A DNA stretch of 64,000 bases from Domibacillus iocasae (GCF_001750285.1 NZ_MAMP01000001.1:124001-188000), one strand, 5' to 3'; counted from the stretch's first letter, positions 24,656 through 33,455 are shown. Program-made: numbers and translations. Notes: a model not told the origin generated them from the sequence alone.

Positions 24656-24716
24656 AACAAAACTCGATGGCGTCATTCAGTCCATTCAGAATCTGCCCGA
24701 AAAAATGAAAGAATAA
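24579..24716 (+). CDS. YvrJ family protein
   Basis: A 45-residue protein, METILPLIQDVGFPIAVTFY..., with one membrane helix (about 10-23) and a helix LYRIETKLDGVIQSIQNLP, the exact layout of the YvrJ family. Function unknown. The family often accompanies DUF1659 and DUF2922 genes, which here lie 2.6 kb away. ATG 24579 follows GAAAGGAGGG. A terminator follows the stop. Confidence 0.85.
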   Translation: METILPLIQDVGFPIAVTFYLLYRIETKLDGVIQSIQNLPEKMKE

Positions 24717-24721
24717 CGACG

Positions 24722-24757
24722 AAAAGCAGCCTCGGCTTATCACTGAGACTGCTTTTT
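24722..24757 (+). terminator. Terminator after the YvrJ-like gene
   Basis: Stem AAAAGCAGCCTCG / TGAGACTGCTTTT (with G-T pairs), T-run, five bases after the stop. Confidence 0.8.
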
Positions 24758-24763
24758 AGGCGC

Positions 24764-24880
24764 TTTATCATCGGTATATTGATTTTATCGCCGGTATCAT
24801 CCCGACTAACGCTGGTATTTTCCTATAACGCTGTTAGCAGCATGGATTCCGGCGCTGGGCACATTTTATCGGCGTTAGCT
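24764..24880. repeat. Cluster of degenerate TTTATCGNCGGTA-type repeats
   Basis: Variants of one motif recur in a non-coding stretch: TTTATCATCGGTAT (24764), TTTATCGCCGGTAT (24784), TTTATCGGCGTTAG (24865). Related inverted forms are ACTAACGCTGGTATT (about 24805) and ATAACGCTGTTAGC (about 24825). It is between two convergent genes and has no open frame. I know of no function. Confidence 0.45.
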
Positions 24881-24898
24881 CAGTCGCTTCCGCCTCAA

Positions 24899-25216
24899 TC
24901 ATCCTCCCCACTTCGATCCCCAAATCTTCATTTCTTTAATAATTTTATGAAAATCCTGCCCTTTTTCGGTCAACGTGTATTCAACCCGAAGCGGCACCGT
25001 CGGATACACGTCCCGGACGACGATATCATTCGCCTCCATGTGACGAAGCGTGTCCGTCAATGCTTTTGGGCTAATGCCCTGGACGGCCCGCTCAAGCTCC
25101 CCAAACCGCTTTGTACCGCAAAACAATTCTCGTAAAATTAAAAATGACCACTTCGATCCGATAATGTTTAATGCTTTTTCAATTGAACATTCAATGACGA
25201 TTTCTTTGTTTTTCAA
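24899..25216 (-). CDS. HxlR family transcriptional regulator
   Basis: 105 residues, one winged-helix domain of the HxlR type: CSIEKALNIIGSKWSFLILRELFCGTKRFGELERAVQGISPKALTDTLRHMEANDIVVR (about 10-68) and YTLTEKGQDF. Dimeric regulators of this family (HxlR, YodB, HypR) often sense aldehydes, quinones or disulphide stress through a Cys; here Cys residues are at about positions 10 and 33. TTG 25216 after GGGGG is the start. It is divergent from the aldo-keto reductase operon, its likely target. Confidence 0.88.
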   Translation of the reverse strand: MKNKEIVIECSIEKALNIIGSKWSFLILRELFCGTKRFGELERAVQGISPKALTDTLRHMEANDIVVRDVYPTVPLRVEYTLTEKGQDFHKIIKEMKIWGSKWGG

Positions 25217-25242
25217 TCCAGGTCCCCCTTACTATCTTTTTT

Positions 25243-25267
25243 ATAGTATCTATAGAATATCATACTA
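25243..25267. promoter_or_regulatory. Candidate HxlR-type operator
   Basis: TAGTAT (25243-25248) and ATACTA (25262-25267) form an inverted repeat in the divergent promoter region. Operators of HxlR/YodB-type proteins are similar TAGTAT/ATACTA-like dyads. Inference. Confidence 0.45.
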
Positions 25268-25348
25268 CCTTTTAAAAATTTCACTACTTTTCTTTCAAAA
25301 ATGAAAGCGGTACAATTAATGCAGACTTACATACAAAGGAGATGTCCT

Positions 25349-26353
25349 ATGATGTACTCAGCCAATCCTGACCGATATAAAGGCAATATGCAGTACCGCA
25401 GAACCGGAAAATCGGGGCTTTTGCTGCCTGCAATCTCTCTTGGCCTCTGGCACAATTTTGGCGGTGTTGACACGGTTGAAAATGGCCGTGCGATGCTGCG
25501 CCGCGCATTTGACCTTGGCATTACCCACTTTGATCTCGCGAATAACTACGGCCCGCCGGCAGGTTCTGCGGAATCGATGTTTGGCGACATGATGCGCACT
25601 GATTTTGCCCCGTATCGCGACGAAATGATTATTTCATCCAAAGCAGGCTACTACATGTGGGAAGGACCATACGGAGAATGGGGCTCGAAAAAATATTTAA
25701 CCGCGAGCCTCGATCAAAGCTTAAAGCGGATGAACCTCGATTATGTCGATATTTTTTATTCACACCGTCCGGACCCGGATACGCCGCTTGAAGAAACCAT
25801 TGGCGCACTTGATTTATTCGTCCGTCAAGGCAAAGCACTTTACATCGGTATTTCCAGCTACTCAGCCGAGCAGACAGCCCAAGCAGTGAAAATTGCGAAA
25901 GAACTCGGTACGCCCATTTTAATTCACCAGCCGTCGTACTCGATGTTTGAACGCTGGATTGAAGAAGGTCTGCAGGATGTGCTTGATGAAAACGGCGTTG
26001 GCTCGATCGCCTTCTGCCCGCTTGCACAAGGACTTTTAACAAATAAATATTTGAACGATGTACCAAAGGATTCCCGTGCCGCGAAAGAAACCGGCGCCTT
26101 GCAGGAAGAGCGAATTAACGATAACGTACGGGCGCAAATCCGCGCACTTAATGATGCAGCGGCAGAACGCGGCCAGTCTTTAGCCCAAATGTCGCTCGCG
26201 TGGGTACTGCGCGGCGGCCGTGTTACATCAGCCTTAATCGGCGCAAGCAAAGTAAGTCAAATTGAAGAAAACGTCAAAGCACTTAACAACCTTGAGTTTT
26301 CCGACGAAGAATTGGCTCAAATTGAATCCATTTTAGCGGGTGAAGCAAAATGA
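25349..26353 (+). CDS. Aldo/keto reductase (L-glyceraldehyde 3-phosphate reductase type)
   Basis: 334 residues, aldo-keto reductase of the YghZ/Gpr group. The catalytic tetrad is visible: Asp in HFDLANNYGPP (with Tyr of NNYG), Lys in ISSKAGY and His in DIFYSHRPDPDTPLEE. SAEQTAQAV, PLAQGLLTNKYL and ALIGASKVSQIEENV form the NADPH site. Group members reduce L-glyceraldehyde-3-phosphate and other aldehydes such as methylglyoxal. ATG 25349 follows AAAGGAGATG. Overlaps the next gene by 4 nt. Divergent HxlR gene suggests aldehyde-induced expression. Confidence 0.88.
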   Translation: MMYSANPDRYKGNMQYRRTGKSGLLLPAISLGLWHNFGGVDTVENGRAMLRRAFDLGITHFDLANNYGPPAGSAESMFGDMMRTDFAPYRDEMIISSKAGYYMWEGPYGEWGSKKYLTASLDQSLKRMNLDYVDIFYSHRPDPDTPLEETIGALDLFVRQGKALYIGISSYSAEQTAQAVKIAKELGTPILIHQPSYSMFERWIEEGLQDVLDENGVGSIAFCPLAQGLLTNKYLNDVPKDSRAAKETGALQEERINDNVRAQIRALNDAAAERGQSLAQMSLAWVLRGGRVTSALIGASKVSQIEENVKALNNLEFSDEELAQIESILAGEAK

Positions 26354-27198
26354 AAAAAGTCGTAATCACAGGCGGCACCGGTTTACTTGGCCGGTCGGTC
26401 GTCTATGAATTTGTCCAAGCAGGCTATGACGTCGTCAATGTAGACCGCGTCAAACCATCGCAGCCGGAGGCGCAAAATGTGACCGCGGATTTAACCAATT
26501 TAGGCGAAGCGTACGGTGTGCTGCAAGGGGCGGATGCGGTCGTTCATTTAGCCGCTATTCCACAGGCGTACATTTTTCCAAATGAAGTGACGTTCGAAAA
26601 CAATGTCATGACCACCTACAATATCCTTGAAGCAGCTGCTGGTCTTGGAATCCAAAAAGCCGTCATCGCGTCAAGTGAATCGTCATACGGCATTTGTTTT
26701 TCCAGGCAAAACCTTGAGCCGCAGTACGTGCCAATTGACGAAGAGCACCCTCAGCTGCCCGAAGAAAGCTACGGTTTGTCGAAAATCGTTAATGAACAGA
26801 CAGCCGACATGATTCACCGCCGCACTGGCATGCAGGTTGTTTCGCTTCGGCTCGGCAACGTCATCGCGCCTGAGATGTATGCGAACTTCCCTGATTTCAT
26901 TCACGATCCGATGCAGCGCACAACCATTTTGTGGAGCTATATTGACACACGCGACGTTGCCGCTGCCTGCATGAAAGCCATTGAAACAGACGGCCTCGGC
27001 TCGGTCGCGCTTAACATTGCATCTGATGAGACAAGCATGGACATTCCGAGCCGCGAGCTCATGAAAACCGTTTATCCAAACGTCGACATCCGCGGGAACC
27101 TGTCCGAATACGGTACCCTGTTAAGCAACGAAAAAGCCAAAAAGCTGCTAAACTGGCAGCCCCTTCATCAATGGCGGGATTATGTGAAACTAAAATAA
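26350..27198 (+). CDS. NAD(P)-dependent epimerase/dehydratase (extended SDR)
   Basis: 282 residues. TGGTGLLGRSVVYEF (about 7-21) is the Rossmann glycine motif and ADAVVHLAAIPQAY (about 58-71) the usual strand. ASSESSYG supplies Ser and YGLSK gives the catalytic Tyr-x-x-x-Lys (about 140). It belongs to the UDP-glucose 4-epimerase-like extended SDR family; the substrate is unknown. It follows the aldo-keto reductase with a 4-nt overlap and is presumably controlled together with it. Confidence 0.87.
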   Translation: MKKVVITGGTGLLGRSVVYEFVQAGYDVVNVDRVKPSQPEAQNVTADLTNLGEAYGVLQGADAVVHLAAIPQAYIFPNEVTFENNVMTTYNILEAAAGLGIQKAVIASSESSYGICFSRQNLEPQYVPIDEEHPQLPEESYGLSKIVNEQTADMIHRRTGMQVVSLRLGNVIAPEMYANFPDFIHDPMQRTTILWSYIDTRDVAAACMKAIETDGLGSVALNIASDETSMDIPSRELMKTVYPNVDIRGNLSEYGTLLSNEKAKKLLNWQPLHQWRDYVKLK

Positions 27199-27236
27199 AG
27201 AAGAGGCTGTCTTAAAAAGGGCGATTGAGGACCTCG

Positions 27237-27271
27237 AAAAATTTTCTTTTTTATGCAGAAAATTTTTTTTA
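27237..27271 (+). terminator. Terminator-like hairpin after the epimerase gene
   Basis: AAAATTTTC / GAAAATTTT with T-run; AT-rich stem. The preceding GAGGCTGTCTTAAAAAG resembles a dispersed sequence also present in the 43.6-kb terminator. Confidence 0.6.
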
Positions 27272-27332
27272 AAACAGTAGTATCGATTTCCTCCTCCCTC
27301 CTGTACATAAGGAGTGAAAGGAGGGGAAAACA

Positions 27333-27551
27333 ATGGCTCAAGCAACGTTAATGAAATCATCGCTTCGCCTCGTGTTTGATCACGGGGTGGACGAGAAGGG
27401 CAAGCAGATTTTCAAAACGAAATCTTATTCAAACGTAAAGTCGGCCGCAACACCGGATCAGTTCAGTGCTGCAGCAGCCGCCATCGCCACACTGTCATCC
27501 ATACCGCTCGCATCAATCGAACGAAATGACACATCCACGATTAACGACTAA
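27333..27551 (+). CDS. DUF1659 family protein
   Basis: 72 residues starting MAQATLMKSSLRLVFDHGVDEKGKQIF, with KTKSYSNVKSAATPDQFSAAAAAIATLSS, the layout of DUF1659: a strand pair 'LRLVFD.G.DEKGK...KTK.Y.NV' then a helix. Function unknown. Good site (GGAGGGG) before ATG 27333. It is followed by the DUF2922 gene, its normal neighbour in Bacillaceae. Confidence 0.87.
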   Translation: MAQATLMKSSLRLVFDHGVDEKGKQIFKTKSYSNVKSAATPDQFSAAAAAIATLSSIPLASIERNDTSTIND

Positions 27552-27592
27552 AAAAACGCTTTTTCATCTTGTTAAGAGAGGAGGTAAGTATA

Positions 27593-27805
27593 CTGGCTAA
27601 AACATTGCAGCTTCAATTCACGACAGCAGGAGGCGGGACATCAAGCATTACCATCGACGCGCCCGCTGAACCGGTCAATGCCGCAGCAGTCCAGCAGGCA
27701 ATGGACGCGATCATCGCATCCAATGTATTCATCACCACAACCGGCTCGTTCGTTTCCGCCAAAGGTGCCAGCCTGATTGACCGTGAAGTAACCGAGATTT
27801 TATAA
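27593..27805 (+). CDS. DUF2922 family protein, probable CTG start
   Basis: 70 residues (MAKTLQLQFTTAGG..., then ITIDAPAEPVNAAAVQQAMD and GSFVSAKGASLIDREVTEIL), matching DUF2922. The frame has a TTG at 27569, but a perfect ribosome site AGAGGAGGTAAGT (27575-27588) lies after it, so initiation there is implausible. The family normally begins MAKTL, and the codon in that place is CTG (27593-27595), 5-8 bases after the site. A CTG start is therefore the best reading. Confidence 0.8.
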   Translation: MAKTLQLQFTTAGGGTSSITIDAPAEPVNAAAVQQAMDAIIASNVFITTTGSFVSAKGASLIDREVTEIL

Positions 27806-27812
27806 AAATGAG

Positions 27813-27842
27813 AACCGCCTGATTTGTCGGGCGGTTTTTTCT
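27813..27842 (+). terminator. Terminator of the DUF1659-DUF2922 pair
   Basis: AACCGCC / GGCGGTT stem and six T, directly after the stop. Confidence 0.85.
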
Positions 27843-27908
27843 TTAAAAAACTAGAAAACACAACACAGCGAGTCTGACTGTGCTGGACTTTTCGAAAACC
27901 GATAAACG

Positions 27909-27939
27909 AAAAAACCGATCCGTATAGATACGGATCGGT
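27909..27939 (-). terminator. Terminator of the YitT-like gene
   Basis: 11-bp stem ACCGATCCGTA / TACGGATCGGT with T-run on the minus strand. Confidence 0.88.
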
Positions 27940-27944
27940 CCTTC

Positions 27945-28751
27945 TTATTCCCTGTGAAACAGCCCCATCACTTCCACTGTCTGCGTAATGTTCACAAATG
28001 CGTGCGGGTCAACTTCGTGGATCATCTGTTTGACTTCATTTAACTGGTAGCGGGTGATGACTGTCATAAGCATGGAGCGGCTTTCACCGGAATACGCGCC
28101 TTTTGCGTCCATCACCGTAATGCCGCGGTACAAGTTTTTCAACATTTTTTCACACAGCTCATCGCCTTTTGACGTAACAATATTTAATGTCAGTTTAATA
28201 TGCTTTGTATGGATTGTATCGACAACTTTGCCGGTTGCGTAAATGGCAATCAGTGTGCTGAGTGCGGCGTCCCAGCTGAATAGGAAGCCCGCTGCGACAA
28301 TGACCACCGCGTTCATCATCGACAAAAGCGTGCCAAGCGGAAAGTCACGCTTGCGGGCAAGCAGCATGGCGATAATATCAAAGCCGCCGGATGATGCTGA
28401 GGCGCGGAACGTCAAGCCGACACCGGCCCCGGTTAACACGCCGCCAAACAAGGAAGACAAAATCGGTTCAGTCGACAGCTGAATGACTGGGACGATGTAG
28501 AGAAAAATGGACAATGATACGACTGATAAAATAGTGTAAGCAATAAATTTTTTACCGAGCTTCATGACCCCAAGAACGAGGAGAGGCAGATTCAAGAGAA
28601 AGTTCAGGACCCCGGTGTTAAGCGGTGATATGATACCGAGCATAATCGCAATGCCGCTTAGACCGCTGCTCAAAATTTCATGGGGAATTAAAAAGAAATT
28701 GTAGGCGATGGCAACCAGCATCGCGCCTGCTAAAATAAGCAATATATGCAT
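27945..28751 (-). CDS. YitT family membrane protein (DUF161 + DUF2179)
   Basis: 268 residues: five to six membrane helices (about 1-165, with AYNFFLIPHEILSSGLSGIAIMLG at the start and FRASASSGGFDIIAMLL near 118) and a cytoplasmic DUF2179 domain (about 180-268, VTSKGDELCEKMLKNLYRGITVMDAKGAYSGE). This is the YitT/YpjC/YvjA group of Bacillus membrane proteins, several copies per genome. Role not established. Start ATG 28751 with AAGGAGAGG. Single-gene unit. Confidence 0.9.
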   Translation of the reverse strand: MHILLILAGAMLVAIAYNFFLIPHEILSSGLSGIAIMLGIISPLNTGVLNFLLNLPLLVLGVMKLGKKFIAYTILSVVSLSIFLYIVPVIQLSTEPILSSLFGGVLTGAGVGLTFRASASSGGFDIIAMLLARKRDFPLGTLLSMMNAVVIVAAGFLFSWDAALSTLIAIYATGKVVDTIHTKHIKLTLNIVTSKGDELCEKMLKNLYRGITVMDAKGAYSGESRSMLMTVITRYQLNEVKQMIHEVDPHAFVNITQTVEVMGLFHRE

Positions 28752-28922
28752 AAAATGGCCTCTCCTTTTTTTCTTTATTATAAGAGAAAAATTGGCACTT
28801 CCTTAAAAAATAGTGTTTTCAGAAAAGCGGAAAATGCGTGTTTTTTTTCTTCTTATTGTATAATGAAAGAAACCAAAGGCGGCTTCCTCCGTCCTTGTGA
28901 TTCGTCAGAGGAGTTGTTGTGA

Positions 28923-30107
28923 ATGAATGATCAATCCCCATCCCCGCTCGTCCGATTTTTAGGCGGACGCACTGCCTTATTTGTCTTAAGCATTGTGCTA
29001 TTGATCGGGCTCATTATTATGGTTTTTTCCCGGGTTTCCTTTATTTTTGATCCGATCTTTGGATTTATTGGTACCGTCGCACTTCCGGTTATTTTATCCA
29101 TTGTCGGCTATTATTTATTGAGCCCGCTTGTGAACGTACTGCAGCGCTATAAAGTGAAGCGCGGCTGGGGCATTTTAATCGTATTTATTGCGCTGTCCGG
29201 TATCATTACCATTCTTGTTTCAACCATTTTGCCATTTTTGCGGGACCAGACGGAAGCGCTCATTGCTTCATTCCCGGGTTATGCACGCCAGCTTGGCATG
29301 GACATTGACATGTGGGCACGTAATTCACCGTTTGAAGCACAATATATGGAAGTCTCAAAAAATATGCAGACAGATGCAGAACAATTTCTCGGCTCCATTA
29401 CGCAAAACTTTTCCAATGTGGCAGGCCAGACACTAGACAGCATAACCGGTGTTATTGCGACACTGACGAACTTTATCGTATCTCTTGTCACCGTCCCTTT
29501 CATCTTGTTTTATTTACTAAAAGACGGCCACAAACTATACAGTGGCTTTTTACATGTGCTGCCGCCCAAAATGCGCGGACGCACAGGCGCGATGCTCATT
29601 GAAATGGATGAACAGCTTCGTTCTTATATTCAAGGACAGATGCTGGTTAGTTTATGCATCGGGATTATGATGTACATCGGGTTCCTCATTATCGGTCTCG
29701 ATTACGCGCTGCTTCTGGCAGCAATCGCCAGCGTTACAAGTGTTGTCCCGTACCTCGGTCCTGTGATTGCCATTACACCGGCTATTATAATCGCCATCGT
29801 CACATCACCCTTTATGGTGCTAAAACTGGCCATTGTATGGACGGTCGTGCAGCTGTTAGAAGGCAAATTCATTTCTCCGCAAATTATGGGGAAATCATTG
29901 CAGATTCACCCGGTGACGATTATTTTTGTCCTGCTGACCGCCGCTCACTTATATGGCGTCGTCGGTGTCTTGATCGGCCTGCCAACATATGCTTTACTAA
30001 AAGTGTTTGTCACGTATATGTTTGGCTTATTTAAAGCACGCTATAACCGTTATTCAGAAAAAGCCGACGACCAATACGCTGTTATTGAAAACGACGACCT
30101 TGTTTAA
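28923..30107 (+). CDS. AI-2E family transporter (PerM/YdbI-like)
   Basis: 394 residues with eight membrane helices of the PF01594 family: two N-terminal helices, a large loop (about 90-190), then the conserved VPFILFYLLKDG (about 190-201) and LLEGKFISPQIMGKSLQIHPVTIIF (about 310-335). Members move small solutes or ions, some export AI-2 or Na+; the substrate here is unknown. ATG 28923 follows GAGGAGTTG. Its stop codon TAA forms part of the -35 box of the next gene's sigma-B promoter. Confidence 0.88.
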   Translation: MNDQSPSPLVRFLGGRTALFVLSIVLLIGLIIMVFSRVSFIFDPIFGFIGTVALPVILSIVGYYLLSPLVNVLQRYKVKRGWGILIVFIALSGIITILVSTILPFLRDQTEALIASFPGYARQLGMDIDMWARNSPFEAQYMEVSKNMQTDAEQFLGSITQNFSNVAGQTLDSITGVIATLTNFIVSLVTVPFILFYLLKDGHKLYSGFLHVLPPKMRGRTGAMLIEMDEQLRSYIQGQMLVSLCIGIMMYIGFLIIGLDYALLLAAIASVTSVVPYLGPVIAITPAIIIAIVTSPFMVLKLAIVWTVVQLLEGKFISPQIMGKSLQIHPVTIIFVLLTAAHLYGVVGVLIGLPTYALLKVFVTYMFGLFKARYNRYSEKADDQYAVIENDDLV

Positions 30108-30126
30108 TCTATTGTGTCCTGGGTAA
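30102..30126 (+). promoter_or_regulatory. Sigma-B promoter of the CsbD-like gene
   Basis: GTTTAA (30102-30107), 13-nt spacer, GGGTAA (30121-30126): a near-perfect sigma-B promoter (GTTTAA, 12-15 nt, GGGWAW). It lies 37 nt before the CsbD-like start; the -35 overlaps the stop codon of the preceding gene. Confidence 0.85.
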
Positions 30127-30162
30127 ACATGGACTACACATATAAAAGGAGATGTTTCCAGC

Positions 30163-30345
30163 ATGGCACACGACAACAATGGTCTCGGCGATAAACTAAA
30201 AGCGGGCGTCAATAAAGCAAAAGGTGAAGTAAAAGATCAGATTGGCAACGCGACGAATAACACCAGAATGCAGGCGGATGGTAAAAAAGACAAGGTAAAA
30301 GGCGAAGTACAAGAACGAATCGGCGAGTCAAAAGAACGCCATTAA
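30163..30345 (+). CDS. CsbD family general stress protein
   Basis: 60 residues, hydrophilic, helical, with the CsbD repeat pattern (LGDKLKAGVNKAKGEVKDQIGNAT and QADGKKDKVKGEVQERIGESKE). CsbD of B. subtilis is a small sigma-B-controlled stress protein of unknown function; here too a sigma-B promoter lies just upstream. ATG 30163 follows AAAGGAGATG. A strong terminator ends the unit. Confidence 0.92.
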   Translation: MAHDNNGLGDKLKAGVNKAKGEVKDQIGNATNNTRMQADGKKDKVKGEVQERIGESKERH

Positions 30346-30354
30346 TAGAAAAAA

Positions 30355-30393
30355 AAGAACGCCCGCACTCGGCTGCGGACGTTCTTTTTTTTT
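30355..30393 (+). terminator. Terminator of the CsbD-like gene
   Basis: 13-base arms AAGAACGCCCGCA / TGCGGACGTTCTT with one mismatch and nine T. Confidence 0.92.
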
Positions 30394-30411
30394 CATAACC
30401 AATCTTCACAC

Positions 30412-30441
30412 AAAAAAAGCAGCTCCCATGAGGAAGCTGCT
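30412..30441 (-). terminator. Terminator of the RND pump gene
   Basis: Minus-strand stem AGCAGCTTCC / GGGAGCTGCT and seven T, just past the stop at 30447. Confidence 0.85.
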
Positions 30442-30446
30442 CTTCA

Positions 30447-33400
30447 TTATGCTTTTTTCTTCATCCATTTCGACAATACTTCATATACGATCGGTACAAT
30501 GACCAGTGTCAGCAAGGTTGAGCTCGTCAATCCGCCAATCACCGTTACGCCGAGCCCTTTTGAAATCAAGCCGCCGCCTTCTAGTCCAAGAGCGAGCGGG
30601 AACAGGGCACCGATTGTGGCGAGCGCCGTCATTAAAATTGGGCGCAGACGTGTCGAGCCCGCTTCTAAGAGGGCTTCGCGTGTCGAGAATCCTTCACGTT
30701 CTTTATGAATGACGCGGTCAATTAAGACGATCGCATTTGTCACGACAATCCCAATGAGCATCAACGCGCCAATCATGGACGAAATACTGATTGTTTCACC
30801 GGCAATGAGCAGTGCCACAAGCGCACCGATAATCGTGAACGGCAGTGAGAATAAAATCGCGAGTGGAGCAAGTCCGCCGCCAAACGTGATAACGAGCACA
30901 AGATACACAATCGCAACAGCCGCCAGCATCGCAAGGCCAAGCTGAGTAAATGATTCATTAATATCCTGCGTTACACCGCCCATTTCCACATCAACGCCTG
31001 TTGGCAAATCGAGCTTATCAAGCTCCTTTTGCAGCGAAGCGGACGCGGCAGATACATCATCGCCTTCAAGCTCGCCGCTTACGTCAACGAATACTTTTCC
31101 ATCACGGCGGGAAACCGTGTCGGACGTTTCACCTTCCTCTACAGTCATCACATCACCAATGGCCACAGATTCTCCTGTCATCGTTGCGACAGAACGGCCG
31201 GTCACGTCTTCAATAGAATCATATGTCTGTACTGGTACATCTACATAAACATTCACGTCTGCCCCGTCTTTTTCAATCGTTGTCAGCACTGGGCGTTCCC
31301 GGAGCGGGCTTAATTCCATCGCAATCTGTCCAGCGGTTAAGCCAGCAGCAGCCAATTTTTCCTGATCCGCGACAAGTGTGTATTCTTCATACGAATCAGC
31401 AAGGCCTGTTTCGACCTTTTTAAAATCTCCGCTGTCGTTCATGATAGTTTCTACTTCTGAAACAATCGGCTCGATATCTTCTACGGTTTCTCCGTAAATA
31501 TTAACAGCGACTGCGTTGCTTCCCGCACTTGCCGAGAAGTCCTGAGATGCCCATTCTCCTTTAGAAACAGAATCTTGCAAATCCGCAATGGCGTCTTCTT
31601 TTTTCTCTTCAAAGTTCTCAGTCTCTTCATCATACATTACATAAAACATGGCGCTGTTTGTCTGGCCCGGGCTCATCGGATTTTCACTTCCGACCGAATA
31701 CTGAACCGTTTCTACGTCGTCAATGTCCATAAAGTAGTTTTCTGCATCCGTTGCAATGTCTGCTACTTCATCAATCGTCTGGCCCGGTTCCGGCGCATAC
31801 GTGACGATGACCATTTTTTCTTCCTCACCTGGCAGGAAGCTGACGCCGATTTTCGGTACTAAGAAAAAGCTCCCAACTAACAGCAGCACCGCTGTTACGA
31901 AGGTAATGATTTTATGATTTAACGTCCAGTTCAAGACAGAACGGTACCATGCTGACAGTTTCCCCGGTTTTTCTTCATGTGTTTTTGCTTTCACACCTTT
32001 TTTAAACATCGTATGTGCCAGCATTGGTACAATCGTAACCGCGACGAGCAGCGATGCCAAAAGAGCAAAAACAACTGTGAGTGCGAACGGCAAGAACAGC
32101 TCGCCAACCGTTCCTTCCACCAATCCGAGCGGCAAAAAGACGGCAATTGTGACAATCGTTGACGACATAATCGGCACAAACATTTCTTTCGTCGCTTCCC
32201 GAATTAATTCTTTGCCGCGCAGCGTTTCTCCGTCAAGCGAAAGCCGGCGGTAAATATTTTCCACAACAACAATAGAATCGTCAATAACCCGCCCGATCGC
32301 CACGGTCATCGCGCCTAGCGTCATCACATTCAGCGTAATATCCATCTGTTTCAGCAAAATAAGCGCAATTAAAATCGACAGTGGAATCGAAATAACCGAA
32401 ATGACGGTTGAGCGCACATCCCGTAAAAACAGCATAATGATAATGACGGCGAAAATGGCTCCAAACAATGCTTTGCTCAGCATCGTTTTCACCGATTCTT
32501 CAATCGGACCGCCTTGGTCAAACGTCGATGTAATTGTCAGACCGTCAATATCGCCTTCAAATTCGTTCACTTTTTCTTTCACAGCGTTCACAACATCCAC
32601 TGTATTGGCGTCCGCCGATTTGACAATCTGCAGGCCGATTGATTCCTGGCCGTTCGTCCGTGAAATCGATTCGGCTTTGCCCGTTAACTCAATTTGAGCT
32701 AAATCCGACAGCTTTGCCGGTCCGATTTGCATGTTTTTCAAATCGTCCAATGTTGTGATGTTTCCGTCAATCATGACTGATTTTTCCGTATCACCGAATG
32801 TAAACAGCCCAAGCGGCGCTGTCATGTCCGACCCCTGAATCATTTGAGTGACCGTTTCTTCTGTTAATTGAAGCTGGGCGAGTTTTTCCTGGTTAAACAC
32901 AACCGTCGCTTCTTCCACCTGCTGGCCGGAAATTTGCACCGACGCAACGCCTTCTACCCCTTCAATTTCTGGTAAAATCTCATCTTCCACAAGCGTCGTC
33001 AGTTCCGCAAGTGTCAAATTTTCATCTGATAGACTGAGCGCCATGACTGGAAATGCGTTTATGCTCAGACGGGATACGTCCGGCTCTTGCACGTTTTCAG
33101 GAAATTCAACGTCTGCTAATGCTTCTGCCGCTTCCTGCTCCGCTTTTTCCATGTCAGTCGAGAATGTATACTCCACCTGCACAGACGACGCGTTTTGATA
33201 CGACGTCGAACTGACCACCTTTACACCATTTAAATTTTGTAGCTGCTTTTCGATTGGCTCCGATACGCTGTCCGCCACCTCTTCCGGCGTTGCGCCCGGA
33301 TACACCGTCATCACGGTTACAATCGGCGGCGTAATATTTGGAATCGTCTCAAGCTTCATCGAAAGCCCAGAATAAAGGCCCGCTGCTGTAATGATAATCG

Positions 33401-33455
33401 TCATCAACCAGACAGCAAACTTATTTTTCAAGACGAAATTAATTAACCCGTTCAT
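30447..33455 (-). CDS. RND efflux transporter (SwrC/AcrB family)
   Basis: 1002 residues with the RND layout: helix 1 (about 12-30), large extracytoplasmic loop (about 30-325), helices 2-6, second helix-loop-helices set from about 500. VYPGATPEEVADSVSEPIEKQL (about 51-72) and the helix-4 proton-relay motif GRVIDDSIVVVENIYRRL (about 388-405) are diagnostic. The B. subtilis relative SwrC exports surfactin and lipophilic compounds and uses no outer-membrane partner. No membrane-fusion gene is adjacent. The divergent TetR gene and three operators imply repression relieved by a substrate. Confidence 0.92.
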   Translation of the reverse strand: MNGLINFVLKNKFAVWLMTIIITAAGLYSGLSMKLETIPNITPPIVTVMTVYPGATPEEVADSVSEPIEKQLQNLNGVKVVSSTSYQNASSVQVEYTFSTDMEKAEQEAAEALADVEFPENVQEPDVSRLSINAFPVMALSLSDENLTLAELTTLVEDEILPEIEGVEGVASVQISGQQVEEATVVFNQEKLAQLQLTEETVTQMIQGSDMTAPLGLFTFGDTEKSVMIDGNITTLDDLKNMQIGPAKLSDLAQIELTGKAESISRTNGQESIGLQIVKSADANTVDVVNAVKEKVNEFEGDIDGLTITSTFDQGGPIEESVKTMLSKALFGAIFAVIIIMLFLRDVRSTVISVISIPLSILIALILLKQMDITLNVMTLGAMTVAIGRVIDDSIVVVENIYRRLSLDGETLRGKELIREATKEMFVPIMSSTIVTIAVFLPLGLVEGTVGELFLPFALTVVFALLASLLVAVTIVPMLAHTMFKKGVKAKTHEEKPGKLSAWYRSVLNWTLNHKIITFVTAVLLLVGSFFLVPKIGVSFLPGEEEKMVIVTYAPEPGQTIDEVADIATDAENYFMDIDDVETVQYSVGSENPMSPGQTNSAMFYVMYDEETENFEEKKEDAIADLQDSVSKGEWASQDFSASAGSNAVAVNIYGETVEDIEPIVSEVETIMNDSGDFKKVETGLADSYEEYTLVADQEKLAAAGLTAGQIAMELSPLRERPVLTTIEKDGADVNVYVDVPVQTYDSIEDVTGRSVATMTGESVAIGDVMTVEEGETSDTVSRRDGKVFVDVSGELEGDDVSAASASLQKELDKLDLPTGVDVEMGGVTQDINESFTQLGLAMLAAVAIVYLVLVITFGGGLAPLAILFSLPFTIIGALVALLIAGETISISSMIGALMLIGIVVTNAIVLIDRVIHKEREGFSTREALLEAGSTRLRPILMTALATIGALFPLALGLEGGGLISKGLGVTVIGGLTSSTLLTLVIVPIVYEVLSKWMKKKA

